Of a stretch of DNA of 23,895 bases, positions 1 to 6,237 are shown in pieces. Below the pieces are notes generated by a model that was not told the origin of the DNA, ran no database searches, and saw nothing but the letters and a program-made list of their open reading frames with translations. Both the position numbers and the translations under genes were made by a program. Source of the DNA: Flavobacteriales bacterium (GTDB lineage Bacteria > Bacteroidota > Bacteroidia > Flavobacteriales > Flavobacteriaceae); NCBI GenBank assembly GCA_027032855.1, contig JALVLX010000195.1:1-23895 (forward strand), read 5' to 3'. Within the stretch, counting starts at the first letter, position 1; every line of letters begins with the position of its first letter.

Positions 1-847
1 CAATAGGCACCCCGATAAAGTTTACCAAATCATTCCCGGCAAATGCCAATGCCAATGAAAATGTTCCTAACAAAATTATTATTTTTAAGACGTTGATATT
101 GAACATCTTAATCAACACAAATGAAACAATTGTCCAAAATATCAAACTAATGCCTATAATATATAATGTATAATCGTGGATATAATGCTTAATATCACTA
201 TAAAAATCCGTTCCCTTCAATCCTTTCAAAATGATAAAATAGGTAATAGCCGCAATGGCAACACCACTAAAAATTGAAGTAGCAATAAATCTTTTCTTAA
301 TATCAAATTGAAAAGTAAAAATCAAACGGGAAATATATTGCACAATAGCACCAACAGTGAAAGCAATAACTACTGACAACAAAATACCGGAAATAATTTT
401 CAAGGCACTGGACGAATTGATATAAAGCGCTACTTCACTAAGGTCGGTACCTTTTTGCAAAGTCTTAAACAAACCGACACCAACGGCTGCTCCCAATAAG
501 TCAAACACAATAGAAACCGTTGTAGAAGTCGGCATTCCAAGGCTGTTAAAAATATCCAACAAGAAAATATCCGCTAACATTACCGCAATGAAAACCACCA
601 TAATATCATAAAATGCAAACATGCCGGGATTAAAAATACCCTTACGCGCCACTTCCATCATACCACTGGAAAAAACCGCCCCGATAAAAATTCCTAAACT
701 GGCGGTAATCATAATGGTTTTGTAACTAAATACCTTGGAGCCAATGGCTGAATTTAAGAAGTTTACAGCATCATTACTTACCCCGACTATCAAATCAATG
801 ACAGCTAAAATTAATAAAATGCTGACTAAAATAAGAAAGATATTCAT
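1..847 (-). CDS. PiT-family inorganic phosphate transporter, partial (C-terminal part beyond window edge)
   Basis: Reading the minus strand from the ATG at 845-847 gives 282 uninterrupted codons that run off position 1, so this is the N-terminal part only. The protein is almost entirely hydrophobic membrane segments. Near residue 23 it has GVSNDAVNFLNSAIGS, the PiT signature (G-x-NDA-N), and near the window edge a second copy, FAGNDLVNFIGVP. Two such inverted copies are the hallmark of the phosphate:Na+/H+ symporters of the PiT (SLC20) family in the inner membrane. A polar stretch around residues 118-135 may be a loop between segments. It lies 78 bases downstream of maf on the same strand, but a good -7 box in the gap suggests it can be transcribed separately. 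No phoU-like gene is visible. The family call is firm; whether the ion is phosphate or sulfate rests on family knowledge. Confidence 0.88.
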   Translation of the reverse strand, partial: MNIFLILVSILLILAVIDLIVGVSNDAVNFLNSAIGSKVFSYKTIMITASLGIFIGAVFSSGMMEVARKGIFNPGMFAFYDIMVVFIAVMLADIFLLDIFNSLGMPTSTTVSIVFDLLGAAVGVGLFKTLQKGTDLSEVALYINSSSALKIISGILLSVVIAFTVGAIVQYISRLIFTFQFDIKKRFIATSIFSGVAIAAITYFIILKGLKGTDFYSDIKHYIHDYTLYIIGISLIFWTIVSFVLIKMFNINVLKIIILLGTFSLALAFAGNDLVNFIGVPI

Positions 848-873
848 AGTGGTTATTTTTTGTTTTGTCCGTT

Positions 874-881
874 CAAAAATA
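874..881 (-). promoter_or_regulatory. Bacteroidota -7 box upstream of the PiT transporter gene
   Basis: On the minus strand this reads TATTTTTG, a perfect match to the Bacteroidota -7 consensus TAnnTTTG, 26 bases before the start codon. No clear TTG is seen at -33 because the region is almost pure A/T. Confidence 0.5.
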
Positions 882-925
882 AAAAAATAAAAGTTTAATA
901 AGTCTTATTTTTAATATTTTACAAT

Positions 926-1489
926 TTATTTACATTGTTTTATGTAATCCCTAAGTTTTACAGTAGGCAAGCCCATAATATTGTAGTATGAACCTTTGAT
1001 TTTATTGATGCCGGTTAAGCCTATCCATTCCTGAATACCATAAGCGCCCGCCTTATCAAAAGGTTTATACTTATCAACATAATATTTGATATCCTTGTTT
1101 TTCAATTTTTTAAAATACACTTCCGAACTTTCGGCAAAAGTCAAAATATCGTTTTTCGTTCGCAGGCAGACACCTGTAATAACCTCATGTTTTTGACCGG
1201 ATAAGGCTTTTAACATTTTTTTTGCCGCCGTTTTGTTTCTGGGTTTTTCCAATATTATACCGTCTAAAACAACAATAGTGTCGGCGGTAATCAACAACTC
1301 ATTATTTTTCAACTTTTTATAAGCCAATGATTTTTTAAGCGCCAAATATTCCGGCACTTCCGTAGCCGGCAAAACATCAGGATAAAATTCATCCGCTTTA
1401 ATAGATACGGTTTTAAAATCCATATCCATTTTTTTCAACAATTCTTTCCGTCGTGGCGACTGACTGCCCAATAAAATTTTATATTTCAT
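926..1489 (-). CDS. maf: Maf-family nucleoside triphosphate pyrophosphatase
   Basis: A 187-residue protein of the usual Maf length. It opens with the family's substrate loop, LLGSQSPRRKELL (residues 6-18, basic pair R13-R14). The catalytic aspartate lies in ITADTIVVLDG (D70), followed by the LEKP and LSGQKHEVITGV motifs (about 80-107) and the C-terminal KAGAYGIQ...GSYYNIMGLP block. Maf proteins hydrolyse non-canonical or excess nucleoside triphosphates (dTTP/UTP or modified pyrimidines) to monophosphates in the cytosol, and were first named for septum inhibition on overexpression. The dTTP/UTP (YhdE-like) type is more likely than the m7GTP (YceF-like) type, but I cannot separate them by eye. 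It is followed by the PiT transporter gene and divergent from the PLP enzyme gene at 1615. Confidence 0.93.
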   Translation of the reverse strand: MKYKILLGSQSPRRKELLKKMDMDFKTVSIKADEFYPDVLPATEVPEYLALKKSLAYKKLKNNELLITADTIVVLDGIILEKPRNKTAAKKMLKALSGQKHEVITGVCLRTKNDILTFAESSEVYFKKLKNKDIKYYVDKYKPFDKAGAYGIQEWIGLTGINKIKGSYYNIMGLPTVKLRDYIKQCK

Positions 1490-1507
1490 CTGTTTTTTTT
1501 CTTATTG

Positions 1508-1534
1508 CTAATATAAGAAAGAAATTTTAGACAA
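1508..1534 (-). promoter_or_regulatory. Putative maf promoter
   Basis: On the minus strand a TTG (1532-1534) and a TATATTAG (1508-1515, 7/8 match to TAnnTTTG) are separated by 16 bases, just under the usual 17-20. The -7 box lies 18 bases upstream of the maf start codon. Confidence 0.4.
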
Positions 1535-1562
1535 AAAATGAATTTTTCAGCAATATTCGCTT

Positions 1563-1593
1563 TTGGTCTATCATAAAAAAAATCATAAATTAG
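1563..1593 (+). promoter_or_regulatory. Putative promoter of the PLP-enzyme/hydrolase pair
   Basis: TTG at 1563-1565 and TAAATTAG at 1586-1593 (7/8 match to TAnnTTTG) are separated by 20 bases, the Bacteroidota -33/-7 layout. Transcription would start near 1600, about 15 bases before the ATG at 1615. Confidence 0.45.
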
Positions 1594-1614
1594 CTAAATC
1601 AAATACAATGATTT

Positions 1615-2592
1615 ATGTTACTTCCCAAATACCCATTAGCTTTTTTGCCAACACCATTACATCATTTAACCGGTTTGTCACAAACTTTGCCTTATGATAT
1701 CTACATCAAGCGAGATGACCAAACAGGTTTAGCAACCGGTGGTAATAAAACCCGCAAATTAGAATATTTAATACAGGAAGCACTCAATACCGGCTACGAC
1801 ACAGTCATTACGGCAGGCGCGCAACAATCTAACCACTGTCGTCAAACGGCAGCTGCTTGCGCTTCAGCAAGTTTGGAATGTCACTTATGGCTCAACGGCA
1901 ACGAACCGGAAACGTATCAAGGCAATTTGCTTTTATCATATCTCTTAGGTGCAGATTTACATTTTTCAGGAGAAAAAGCCAAAGGACGTGAATTGGCTTT
2001 GCAAGAATTGAAAAAGAAATTAGATGCTCAAGGAAAAAAGACCTATATCATTCCTGTAGGCGGTTCCAATTTAACCGGTGCTCTAGGCTATGTTGCCGCC
2101 ATGGCTGAGCTAAAAGAACAAATGACCGAACAACAAATCAGTTTTGACTACATATTCTTTGCAACCAGCTCCGGAGGCACCCAAGCCGGTATAATGATTG
2201 GTAGCAAACTCTGTGATATTAAGGCAGAACTAATGCCGATATTGATTGATAAAACTTCTGATTTTGAAGTCCCCTTGCAACAGACAATCCATGATATCAT
2301 TACAGCATACAACCAAAACAGTTCTCAGTCTGTTAATATTTCTCTCAATGACATTCCGGTAATTGAAAACTACAACAGTGCAGGTTACGGTGTTATTACC
2401 GACAACGAACGTCGTGCCATCAAAACATTGGCGCAAACCGAAGGTATCTTGGTAGACCCTGTATATACCGGACGCGCCTTTTACGGCATGTTAAACATGT
2501 TGGAAAACAACGATTTACCTAAAAACAGTAAAGTTTTATTCTGGCATACCGGTGGCACACCGGCTTTGTGTGCTTATACCGGATATTTATAA
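1615..2592 (+). CDS. PLP-dependent D-cysteine desulfhydrase / ACC deaminase family enzyme
   Basis: A 325-residue fold-type II PLP enzyme. GGNKTRKLEY (residues 42-51) contains the probable PLP-binding lysine K45. GAQQSNHCRQTAAAC (68-82) is the cofactor/substrate loop, and SSGGT further on is the phosphate-binding glycine loop. DPVYTGRAFYGM and the final FWHTGGTPALCAY are typical of the family. Members cleave D-cysteine to pyruvate, H2S and ammonia, or deaminate 1-aminocyclopropane-1-carboxylate. The SNH form of the loop resembles bacterial D-cysteine desulfhydrases more than true ACC deaminases, but that is a judgement from memory. It would act in the cytosol. The alpha/beta hydrolase gene follows within about 10 bases or overlaps it, so the two are probably cotranscribed. 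Other sulfur- or D-amino-acid enzymes lie nearby at 3495, 5272 and 6227. Confidence 0.85.
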   Translation: MLLPKYPLAFLPTPLHHLTGLSQTLPYDIYIKRDDQTGLATGGNKTRKLEYLIQEALNTGYDTVITAGAQQSNHCRQTAAACASASLECHLWLNGNEPETYQGNLLLSYLLGADLHFSGEKAKGRELALQELKKKLDAQGKKTYIIPVGGSNLTGALGYVAAMAELKEQMTEQQISFDYIFFATSSGGTQAGIMIGSKLCDIKAELMPILIDKTSDFEVPLQQTIHDIITAYNQNSSQSVNISLNDIPVIENYNSAGYGVITDNERRAIKTLAQTEGILVDPVYTGRAFYGMLNMLENNDLPKNSKVLFWHTGGTPALCAYTGYL

Positions 2593-2602
2593 TAATTCTA
2601 TC

Positions 2603-3286
2603 TTGGAAAAAATACCCGTTTACCTGATGCCCGGCTTAGGCGCCGGCAAAAAAATTTTTAAATACTTGAAATTACCCGGTGAATATCAAGTGCATTATTT
2701 GCATTGGCTTATTCCCTACAATAAAGAAAGCTTACAAGAATATACCAAACGTTTAATTGCACAAATAAAAGACGAAAATCCCATTTTGATAGGTGTTTCT
2801 TTCGGCGGGATTATTGTGCAAGAAATAGCTAAGCAAATACCTGTAAAGCAAGTTATTATCATTTCAAGTATCAAACACCACACGGAACTGAAACCATTCT
2901 ATAAATTAGCTTACAAAACCAAACTTTACAAAATTTTACCGGCGCAACTGCTACGAAACTTAGATAGACTTAAAAAACTTCCGTTGGACAAACCCATCAA
3001 GAAAAAAATACGCTTGTATCAAATATTTTTAGAACTTGATGATCCGTATTACATACGCTGGTCTATTGAACAAGTGTTTTCATGGCGGCAACGGCAAATT
3101 CCGGAAAATCTAATCCAAATTTCAGGTGAAAAAGACATTGTTTTTCCCATAAAATTCATCAAAGACCCAAAAATTGTAGTTTTAGGTGGCAGACATGAGA
3201 TGATTGTAACAAAAGTCAGGTGGTTTAACCGGAATTTATCCCGTTTTTTGGCAATATATAAACACCCGAAAAATACCGTTCGTTGA
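2603..3286 (+). CDS. Alpha/beta hydrolase
   Basis: From the TTG at 2603 the protein has 227 residues and begins MEKIPVYLMPGLGAG, where related hydrolases start their first strand (VYLMPG). The frame is also open upstream to a GTG at 2552, inside the preceding gene, and an ATG exists at 2627; the TTG keeps the whole first strand without the odd extension. The nucleophile elbow is GVSFGG (S66), a probable acid is D178 in GEKDIVFP, and the histidine is H198 in GGRHEMIV, a complete catalytic triad. The lid region is rich in lysine. No hydrophobic leader is seen, so it is probably cytosolic. The substrate is unknown. Its last three sense codons (ACC GTT CGT) form the first of three LytTR-type boxes for the downstream unit. 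Function beyond hydrolase is not predictable. Confidence 0.8.
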   Translation: MEKIPVYLMPGLGAGKKIFKYLKLPGEYQVHYLHWLIPYNKESLQEYTKRLIAQIKDENPILIGVSFGGIIVQEIAKQIPVKQVIIISSIKHHTELKPFYKLAYKTKLYKILPAQLLRNLDRLKKLPLDKPIKKKIRLYQIFLELDDPYYIRWSIEQVFSWRQRQIPENLIQISGEKDIVFPIKFIKDPKIVVLGGRHEMIVTKVRWFNRNLSRFLAIYKHPKNTVR

Positions 3287-3325
3287 TTGAAACCTACCGT
3301 TCGTTGACTGAAACCTACCGTTCGT
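3274..3325 (+). promoter_or_regulatory. Three LytTR-type operator boxes at exact 21-bp spacing
   Basis: The 9-mer ACCGTTCGT occurs perfectly at 3275-3283, 3296-3304 and 3317-3325. The period is 21 bp (two helical turns), leaving 12-bp spacers. It fits the published LytTR recognition pattern of paired direct repeats [TA][AC][CA]GTTN[AG][TG] separated by 12-13 bp. The first two 21-bp units differ at one base only. The third box ends 10 bp before the TTG of a promoter on the same strand. The first box overlaps the end of the hydrolase coding sequence. Confidence 0.72.
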
Positions 3326-3335
3326 CAAATGGGTA

Positions 3336-3366
3336 TTGTGTAACTAATAAAACATTCAGAATTTTG
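3336..3366 (+). promoter_or_regulatory. Putative promoter downstream of LytTR boxes
   Basis: TTG at 3336-3338, a 20-base spacer and GAATTTTG at 3359-3366 (7/8 match to TAnnTTTG) make a plausible Bacteroidota promoter. It sits directly downstream of the three LytTR-type boxes, with a predicted start near 3372. No protein gene lies in front of it on this strand. Confidence 0.5.
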
Positions 3367-3371
3367 TACTA

Positions 3372-3496
3372 CAAACAAGATGAAATTATTATAAAAATAT
3401 TTATAAGATTAGTTAACCTATAAATTCACATCTATTGAGCATTTATTTTGTGTTGTTTTGGCTGTTCATATCTTAACTGGTATGAACAGTTTTTTT
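3372..3496 (+). ncRNA. Candidate LytTR-controlled small RNA
   Basis: The stretch between the predicted promoter start and the terminator hairpin is about 125 bases. It has no reading frame longer than a few codons; an ATG at 3380 stops after four. It contains a weak A/T hairpin (TTATAAA/TTTATAA) near its 5' end and finishes in a 9-bp terminator stem with seven Ts. Operator, promoter, short non-coding body and intrinsic terminator are the architecture of a regulated small RNA gene. The exact 5' end and any function are inferred, and a leaderless micropeptide cannot be excluded. Confidence 0.45.
3462..3496 (+). terminator. Intrinsic terminator of the candidate small RNA
   Basis: CTGTTCATA (3462-3470) and TATGAACAG (3481-3489) form a perfect 9-bp stem with a 10-base loop, followed by seven Ts (3490-3496). 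The T-run is on the plus strand only, so it ends plus-strand transcription. It overlaps the stop codon of the convergent dipeptidase gene. Confidence 0.8.
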
Positions 3497-4151
3497 ATGG
3501 ACATTTCCATATCCATTGTTCTATAGGAAATTCTTTTTTACGGTAAGAATAATGCCACCATTCACTTGTAATCGGCTCCAAATCATACTTTTTCATCAAA
3601 TTCTTTAAGAATTGCCGGTTTTTCAAAACGGTATCGGGAAGCTTTTTGTAGGCATGGTAAGCTTTTTTGCCAAAATAGTCAAACGGGGTACCCATATCCA
3701 ATTCTTTACCGTTTTTATCCACAATGGTCAAATCAACTGCCAAACCACGATTATGCATGGAACCGGTCTTAGGATTTGCCACATAATGCGGATCAGGTTT
3801 TATATTCCAAAGAGCTTGTTGCACCTTACCGGGACGATAACAGTCAAAAAATTTAATTCTTAAAGATTTTTTCTTCAGTTCTTTTTGTATGTTCATCAAA
3901 GCTTCTGCCACCACACGACGCACATAACATTTAGGACACGGATACATTTTTTTATGCACAAAATTCTTAGTCGAAGCATAGCGGATATCATATACAAAAC
4001 TACTATCCAAGCTGTGCATCTCTATCCAGTCTGAATCCTTGATTTTTACGATTTTCTGTTTAGTTTTATTAACTGATTTGTGCTTCTGTTGCACATCTTT
4101 ACAGGCAGTTGTAAAAACTAATATTAAAACAAAATAGCTTAAAAATTTCAT
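3495..4151 (-). CDS. VanX-type D-alanyl-D-alanine dipeptidase, probable lipoprotein
   Basis: A 218-residue member of peptidase family M15D. The N-terminus is a signal sequence ending in a probable lipidated cysteine (FTTAC, C17), though the lipobox is weak. Zinc ligands and catalytic residues are all present: SMHNRGLAVD (H133, D140) and SEWWHYSY (E197, H200). R106 in FDCYRPG matches the VanX substrate-binding arginine. VanX enzymes hydrolyse D-Ala-D-Ala. A lipoprotein form would act in the periplasm on dipeptide released from cell-wall turnover, as proposed for Salmonella PcgL, rather than give vancomycin resistance; no vanHA genes are nearby. The gene follows the CDF transporter on the same strand with a gap of 78 bases filled with repeats. 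The enzyme family is secure; the physiological role is inferred. Confidence 0.88.
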   Translation of the reverse strand: MKFLSYFVLILVFTTACKDVQQKHKSVNKTKQKIVKIKDSDWIEMHSLDSSFVYDIRYASTKNFVHKKMYPCPKCYVRRVVAEALMNIQKELKKKSLRIKFFDCYRPGKVQQALWNIKPDPHYVANPKTGSMHNRGLAVDLTIVDKNGKELDMGTPFDYFGKKAYHAYKKLPDTVLKNRQFLKNLMKKYDLEPITSEWWHYSYRKKEFPIEQWIWKCP

Positions 4152-4176
4152 CTGTGTATTTTATTACTTCCTACAA

Positions 4177-4230
4177 AACTTTCAACTTTTAACTTTCGGT
4201 CATTGAGCCTGCCGAAATGCAACTTTCAAC
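4177..4230. repeat. Heptamer tandem repeat (AACTTTY) and a REP-like fragment
   Basis: Three consecutive 7-base units AACTTTC, AACTTTT, AACTTTC occupy 4177-4197. A further AACTTTC is at 4221-4227. Between them lies a GGTCATTGAGCC...GAAATG fragment related in form to the other GTCATT.../GAAATG repeats of the window. The block fills the gap between the dipeptidase and transporter genes. Confidence 0.6.
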
Positions 4231-5150
4231 TATTTAATACTATCCGTTTCAATAAAAATATGCTTAATCTTTGGATTGTCTTCTACAATTTTTTCCTTGA
4301 TTTCTTTCACAATAGGTTCAATTTCTTTCACGGTTAAATCGTCTTTAAAATTGATGTTAGCACCAAGTAAAATCTGTTCATGACCTAAATGCATAGTTTT
4401 GATATTACCAAAAGCTTCAAGTTGAGGAAATTGTTTTAAAATATTATTGATTGAAACAATTTCCGATTCAACAGCTGCTTCTCCTATCAACAAACGTTTT
4501 GTTTCTACAGCCATAAACAAAGCCACTCCCGATAATAACACACCTATTATTATTGAAGCCCAAGCATCAAAAACGGGATTTTCATAATAATATGTTAATG
4601 TGACCCCAATTAATGCTATCAATAAACCACCAACAGCAGCTCCATTTTCAATAATAACAGCAATAGTAGCAGCATCTTTACTCTTTGATATCGCGGTTAA
4701 AAAACCTTTTGGGTAAGACTTTCTAAACTCACGCCAAGCAAGCCATAAACTCACACCTTCAAAAAGCAAAGAACCAATTAATACAGCATAATTCCAATAT
4801 TTCATTTTAAGAGATGTGTCCACGGTTCCATGATGTTCATTTAAATGTTTTATACCTTCATAAATGGCAACGCCACCCCCAAGTGAAAACACAAAAATAG
4901 AAACGACAAAACTCCAAAAATAGATTTCCATACCATGACCAAACGGGTGCAATTCATCAGGTTCTTTTTTACTCCGTTTAATACCCCACAATAAGAGCAC
5001 ACCATTTGTTGTATCTATCAATGAGTGTATGCCTTCAGATAACATTGCCGAACTACCTGTAAAAAAAGAAGCAATGAATTTCATCACTGCTATACCAAGA
5101 TTTGCCGCCATTGAAGCAAAAATTGCTAATTTTGAACCACCTGCTGCCAT
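4230..5150 (-). CDS. Cation diffusion facilitator (CDF) family transporter
   Basis: A 306-residue protein with a CDF layout: six predicted membrane segments over residues 8-215, then a cytosolic ferredoxin-like dimerisation domain of about 85 residues (from about 220). The second segment carries SEGIHSLIDTTNG, with H42 and D46 in the usual metal-site positions, followed by HPFGHGMEIYFWSF, typical of the SLC30A9-like branch. The fifth segment reads IIENGAAVGG; from memory relatives often have ED there, so one ligand may differ. CDF proteins export Zn2+, Fe2+, Mn2+ or Co2+ from the cytosol in exchange for protons; the metal cannot be told here. It is divergent from the dapF-like gene and may be cotranscribed with the downstream dipeptidase gene. 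A -7-like box (TATTTTAG, minus strand, 5167-5174) precedes it. Confidence 0.88.
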   Translation of the reverse strand: MAAGGSKLAIFASMAANLGIAVMKFIASFFTGSSAMLSEGIHSLIDTTNGVLLLWGIKRSKKEPDELHPFGHGMEIYFWSFVVSIFVFSLGGGVAIYEGIKHLNEHHGTVDTSLKMKYWNYAVLIGSLLFEGVSLWLAWREFRKSYPKGFLTAISKSKDAATIAVIIENGAAVGGLLIALIGVTLTYYYENPVFDAWASIIIGVLLSGVALFMAVETKRLLIGEAAVESEIVSINNILKQFPQLEAFGNIKTMHLGHEQILLGANINFKDDLTVKEIEPIVKEIKEKIVEDNPKIKHIFIETDSIK

Positions 5151-5217
5151 AAAATTTAATTTTCTGCTAAAATAATCATTTTTTTTGCAATGTTAAGATA
5201 CTTTATATTAAAAAATG

Positions 5218-5225
5218 TATTTTTG
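5218..5225 (+). promoter_or_regulatory. -7 box of the dapF-like/CBS-like operon
   Basis: TATTTTTG is a perfect TAnnTTTG match, with transcription expected near 5231 and a leader of about 40 bases before the ATG at 5272. No TTG is found at the ideal -33 distance. Confidence 0.5.
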
Positions 5226-5271
5226 CAAAGCTATTTTAGTTACGCATTAATCATCATTTTTTCTATTATAA

Positions 5272-6237
5272 ATGTCTCAACACTTACTTAATATCACATA
5301 TTGTCACGGATCAGAAAACCACTTTCTTCTTGTTGATTTTTTTACCCGTCAAAATAAATTTAAAGACGTTGATTTTGAACAATTTACAATAGACGCAACA
5401 ACACAACTGCCGGAGCTTAAAATTGATGGCGTTTTGTACCTTTTACCGTCCGGTCAAGCGGATGCACGGATGCGTATTTTTAACCGTGATGGTTCTGAAG
5501 CGGAAATGTGCGGTAACGGATTTCGTTGTATTGGTAAAAAATTACACCAAATTACCGGAAAAACATCATACCGGATTGAAACACTCAGTGGAATTTTGGA
5601 AGGCAAAAAAGTTTCCGAAATATATCCCGGCATTGACACTTACAGTGTACTATTTAATAATGTACAATTTTCATACGGTGACAAATCCTTTGATAATCAA
5701 CCCATACCTGAACTTTCGTCTGATTTGAAATTTTCAACAGTTGATGTAGGTAATCCACATATAATTGCACAAAACAGTTACTTAGATTTTGAAAAACTAA
5801 TTGAATTTGGGAAAAAAGTAAATCATAATTGTCAACTTTTTCCGCAAGGAAATAATCTTAGTTTCTTTAAACTTTTCGATGAAAATGAAATTTTTGTTTT
5901 AACATACGAACGTGGCGTTGGCTTAACAGCATCTTGTGGCACCGCCATGACAGCCACTGCCGTATTAGCGGCACGACAAGAGTTAATGGAGCTGAACAAG
6001 CCTATAAACGTTTACAGTCCCGGCGGAATGGTACGATGTATGGTTGAAAAAAACGGAAATTTCTCGGTAACATTATCAGGCAATGCAACATTCCTGAGTA
6101 CTCATCAAATATTATACGATAGCAATAATCGTAAAATTGTTGATTTTCAACAAGTTGAAACTTTCGAGAACGAACAAAAAAATTATTCATCATTCAAATC
6201 ACACATCACACTTAATCTTCTAAAACATGCAAAATAA
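5272..6237 (+). CDS. dapF: Diaminopimelate epimerase family protein (DapF-like racemase/epimerase)
   Basis: The 321-residue protein keeps the DapF active site. N16 is in HGSENHF, and FNRDGSEAEMCGNG (70-83) supplies N71 and the first catalytic cysteine C80. GNPH (160-163) supplies N161, YERG supplies E213 and R214, and ASCGT supplies the second cysteine C222. DapF epimerises LL- to meso-diaminopimelate without a cofactor. It is longer than ordinary DapF (about 260-280), with a roughly 40-residue tail after the last core strand, and the N-terminal loop is unusual (GSENHF instead of the common GxGNDF). Its end overlaps the start of a CBS-like PLP enzyme by 11 bases, which implies translational coupling. 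It may therefore be the organism's only DapF, or a paralogue acting on another amino acid such as lanthionine or histidine (CntK-like). The family is secure; the substrate is open. Confidence 0.82.
   Translation: MSQHLLNITYCHGSENHFLLVDFFTRQNKFKDVDFEQFTIDATTQLPELKIDGVLYLLPSGQADARMRIFNRDGSEAEMCGNGFRCIGKKLHQITGKTSYRIETLSGILEGKKVSEIYPGIDTYSVLFNNVQFSYGDKSFDNQPIPELSSDLKFSTVDVGNPHIIAQNSYLDFEKLIEFGKKVNHNCQLFPQGNNLSFFKLFDENEIFVLTYERGVGLTASCGTAMTATAVLAARQELMELNKPINVYSPGGMVRCMVEKNGNFSVTLSGNATFLSTHQILYDSNNRKIVDFQQVETFENEQKNYSSFKSHITLNLLKHAK

Noticed and set aside
2552..2602. GTG start for the alpha/beta hydrolase inside the preceding gene
   Set aside because: It would add 17 residues without homology before the VYLMPG strand and overlap the PLP enzyme by 41 bases; the TTG at 2603 fits better, though the GTG cannot be excluded.
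3274..3325. Possible CRISPR array from the 21-bp direct repeats
   Set aside because: The units are contiguous, without unique spacers, too short, and lack cas genes; they fit LytTR operator boxes.
3495..4151. Vancomycin-resistance role for the VanX-type dipeptidase
   Set aside because: No vanH, vanA, vanR or vanS homologues are near, and the protein is an exported lipoprotein, unlike cytosolic VanX.
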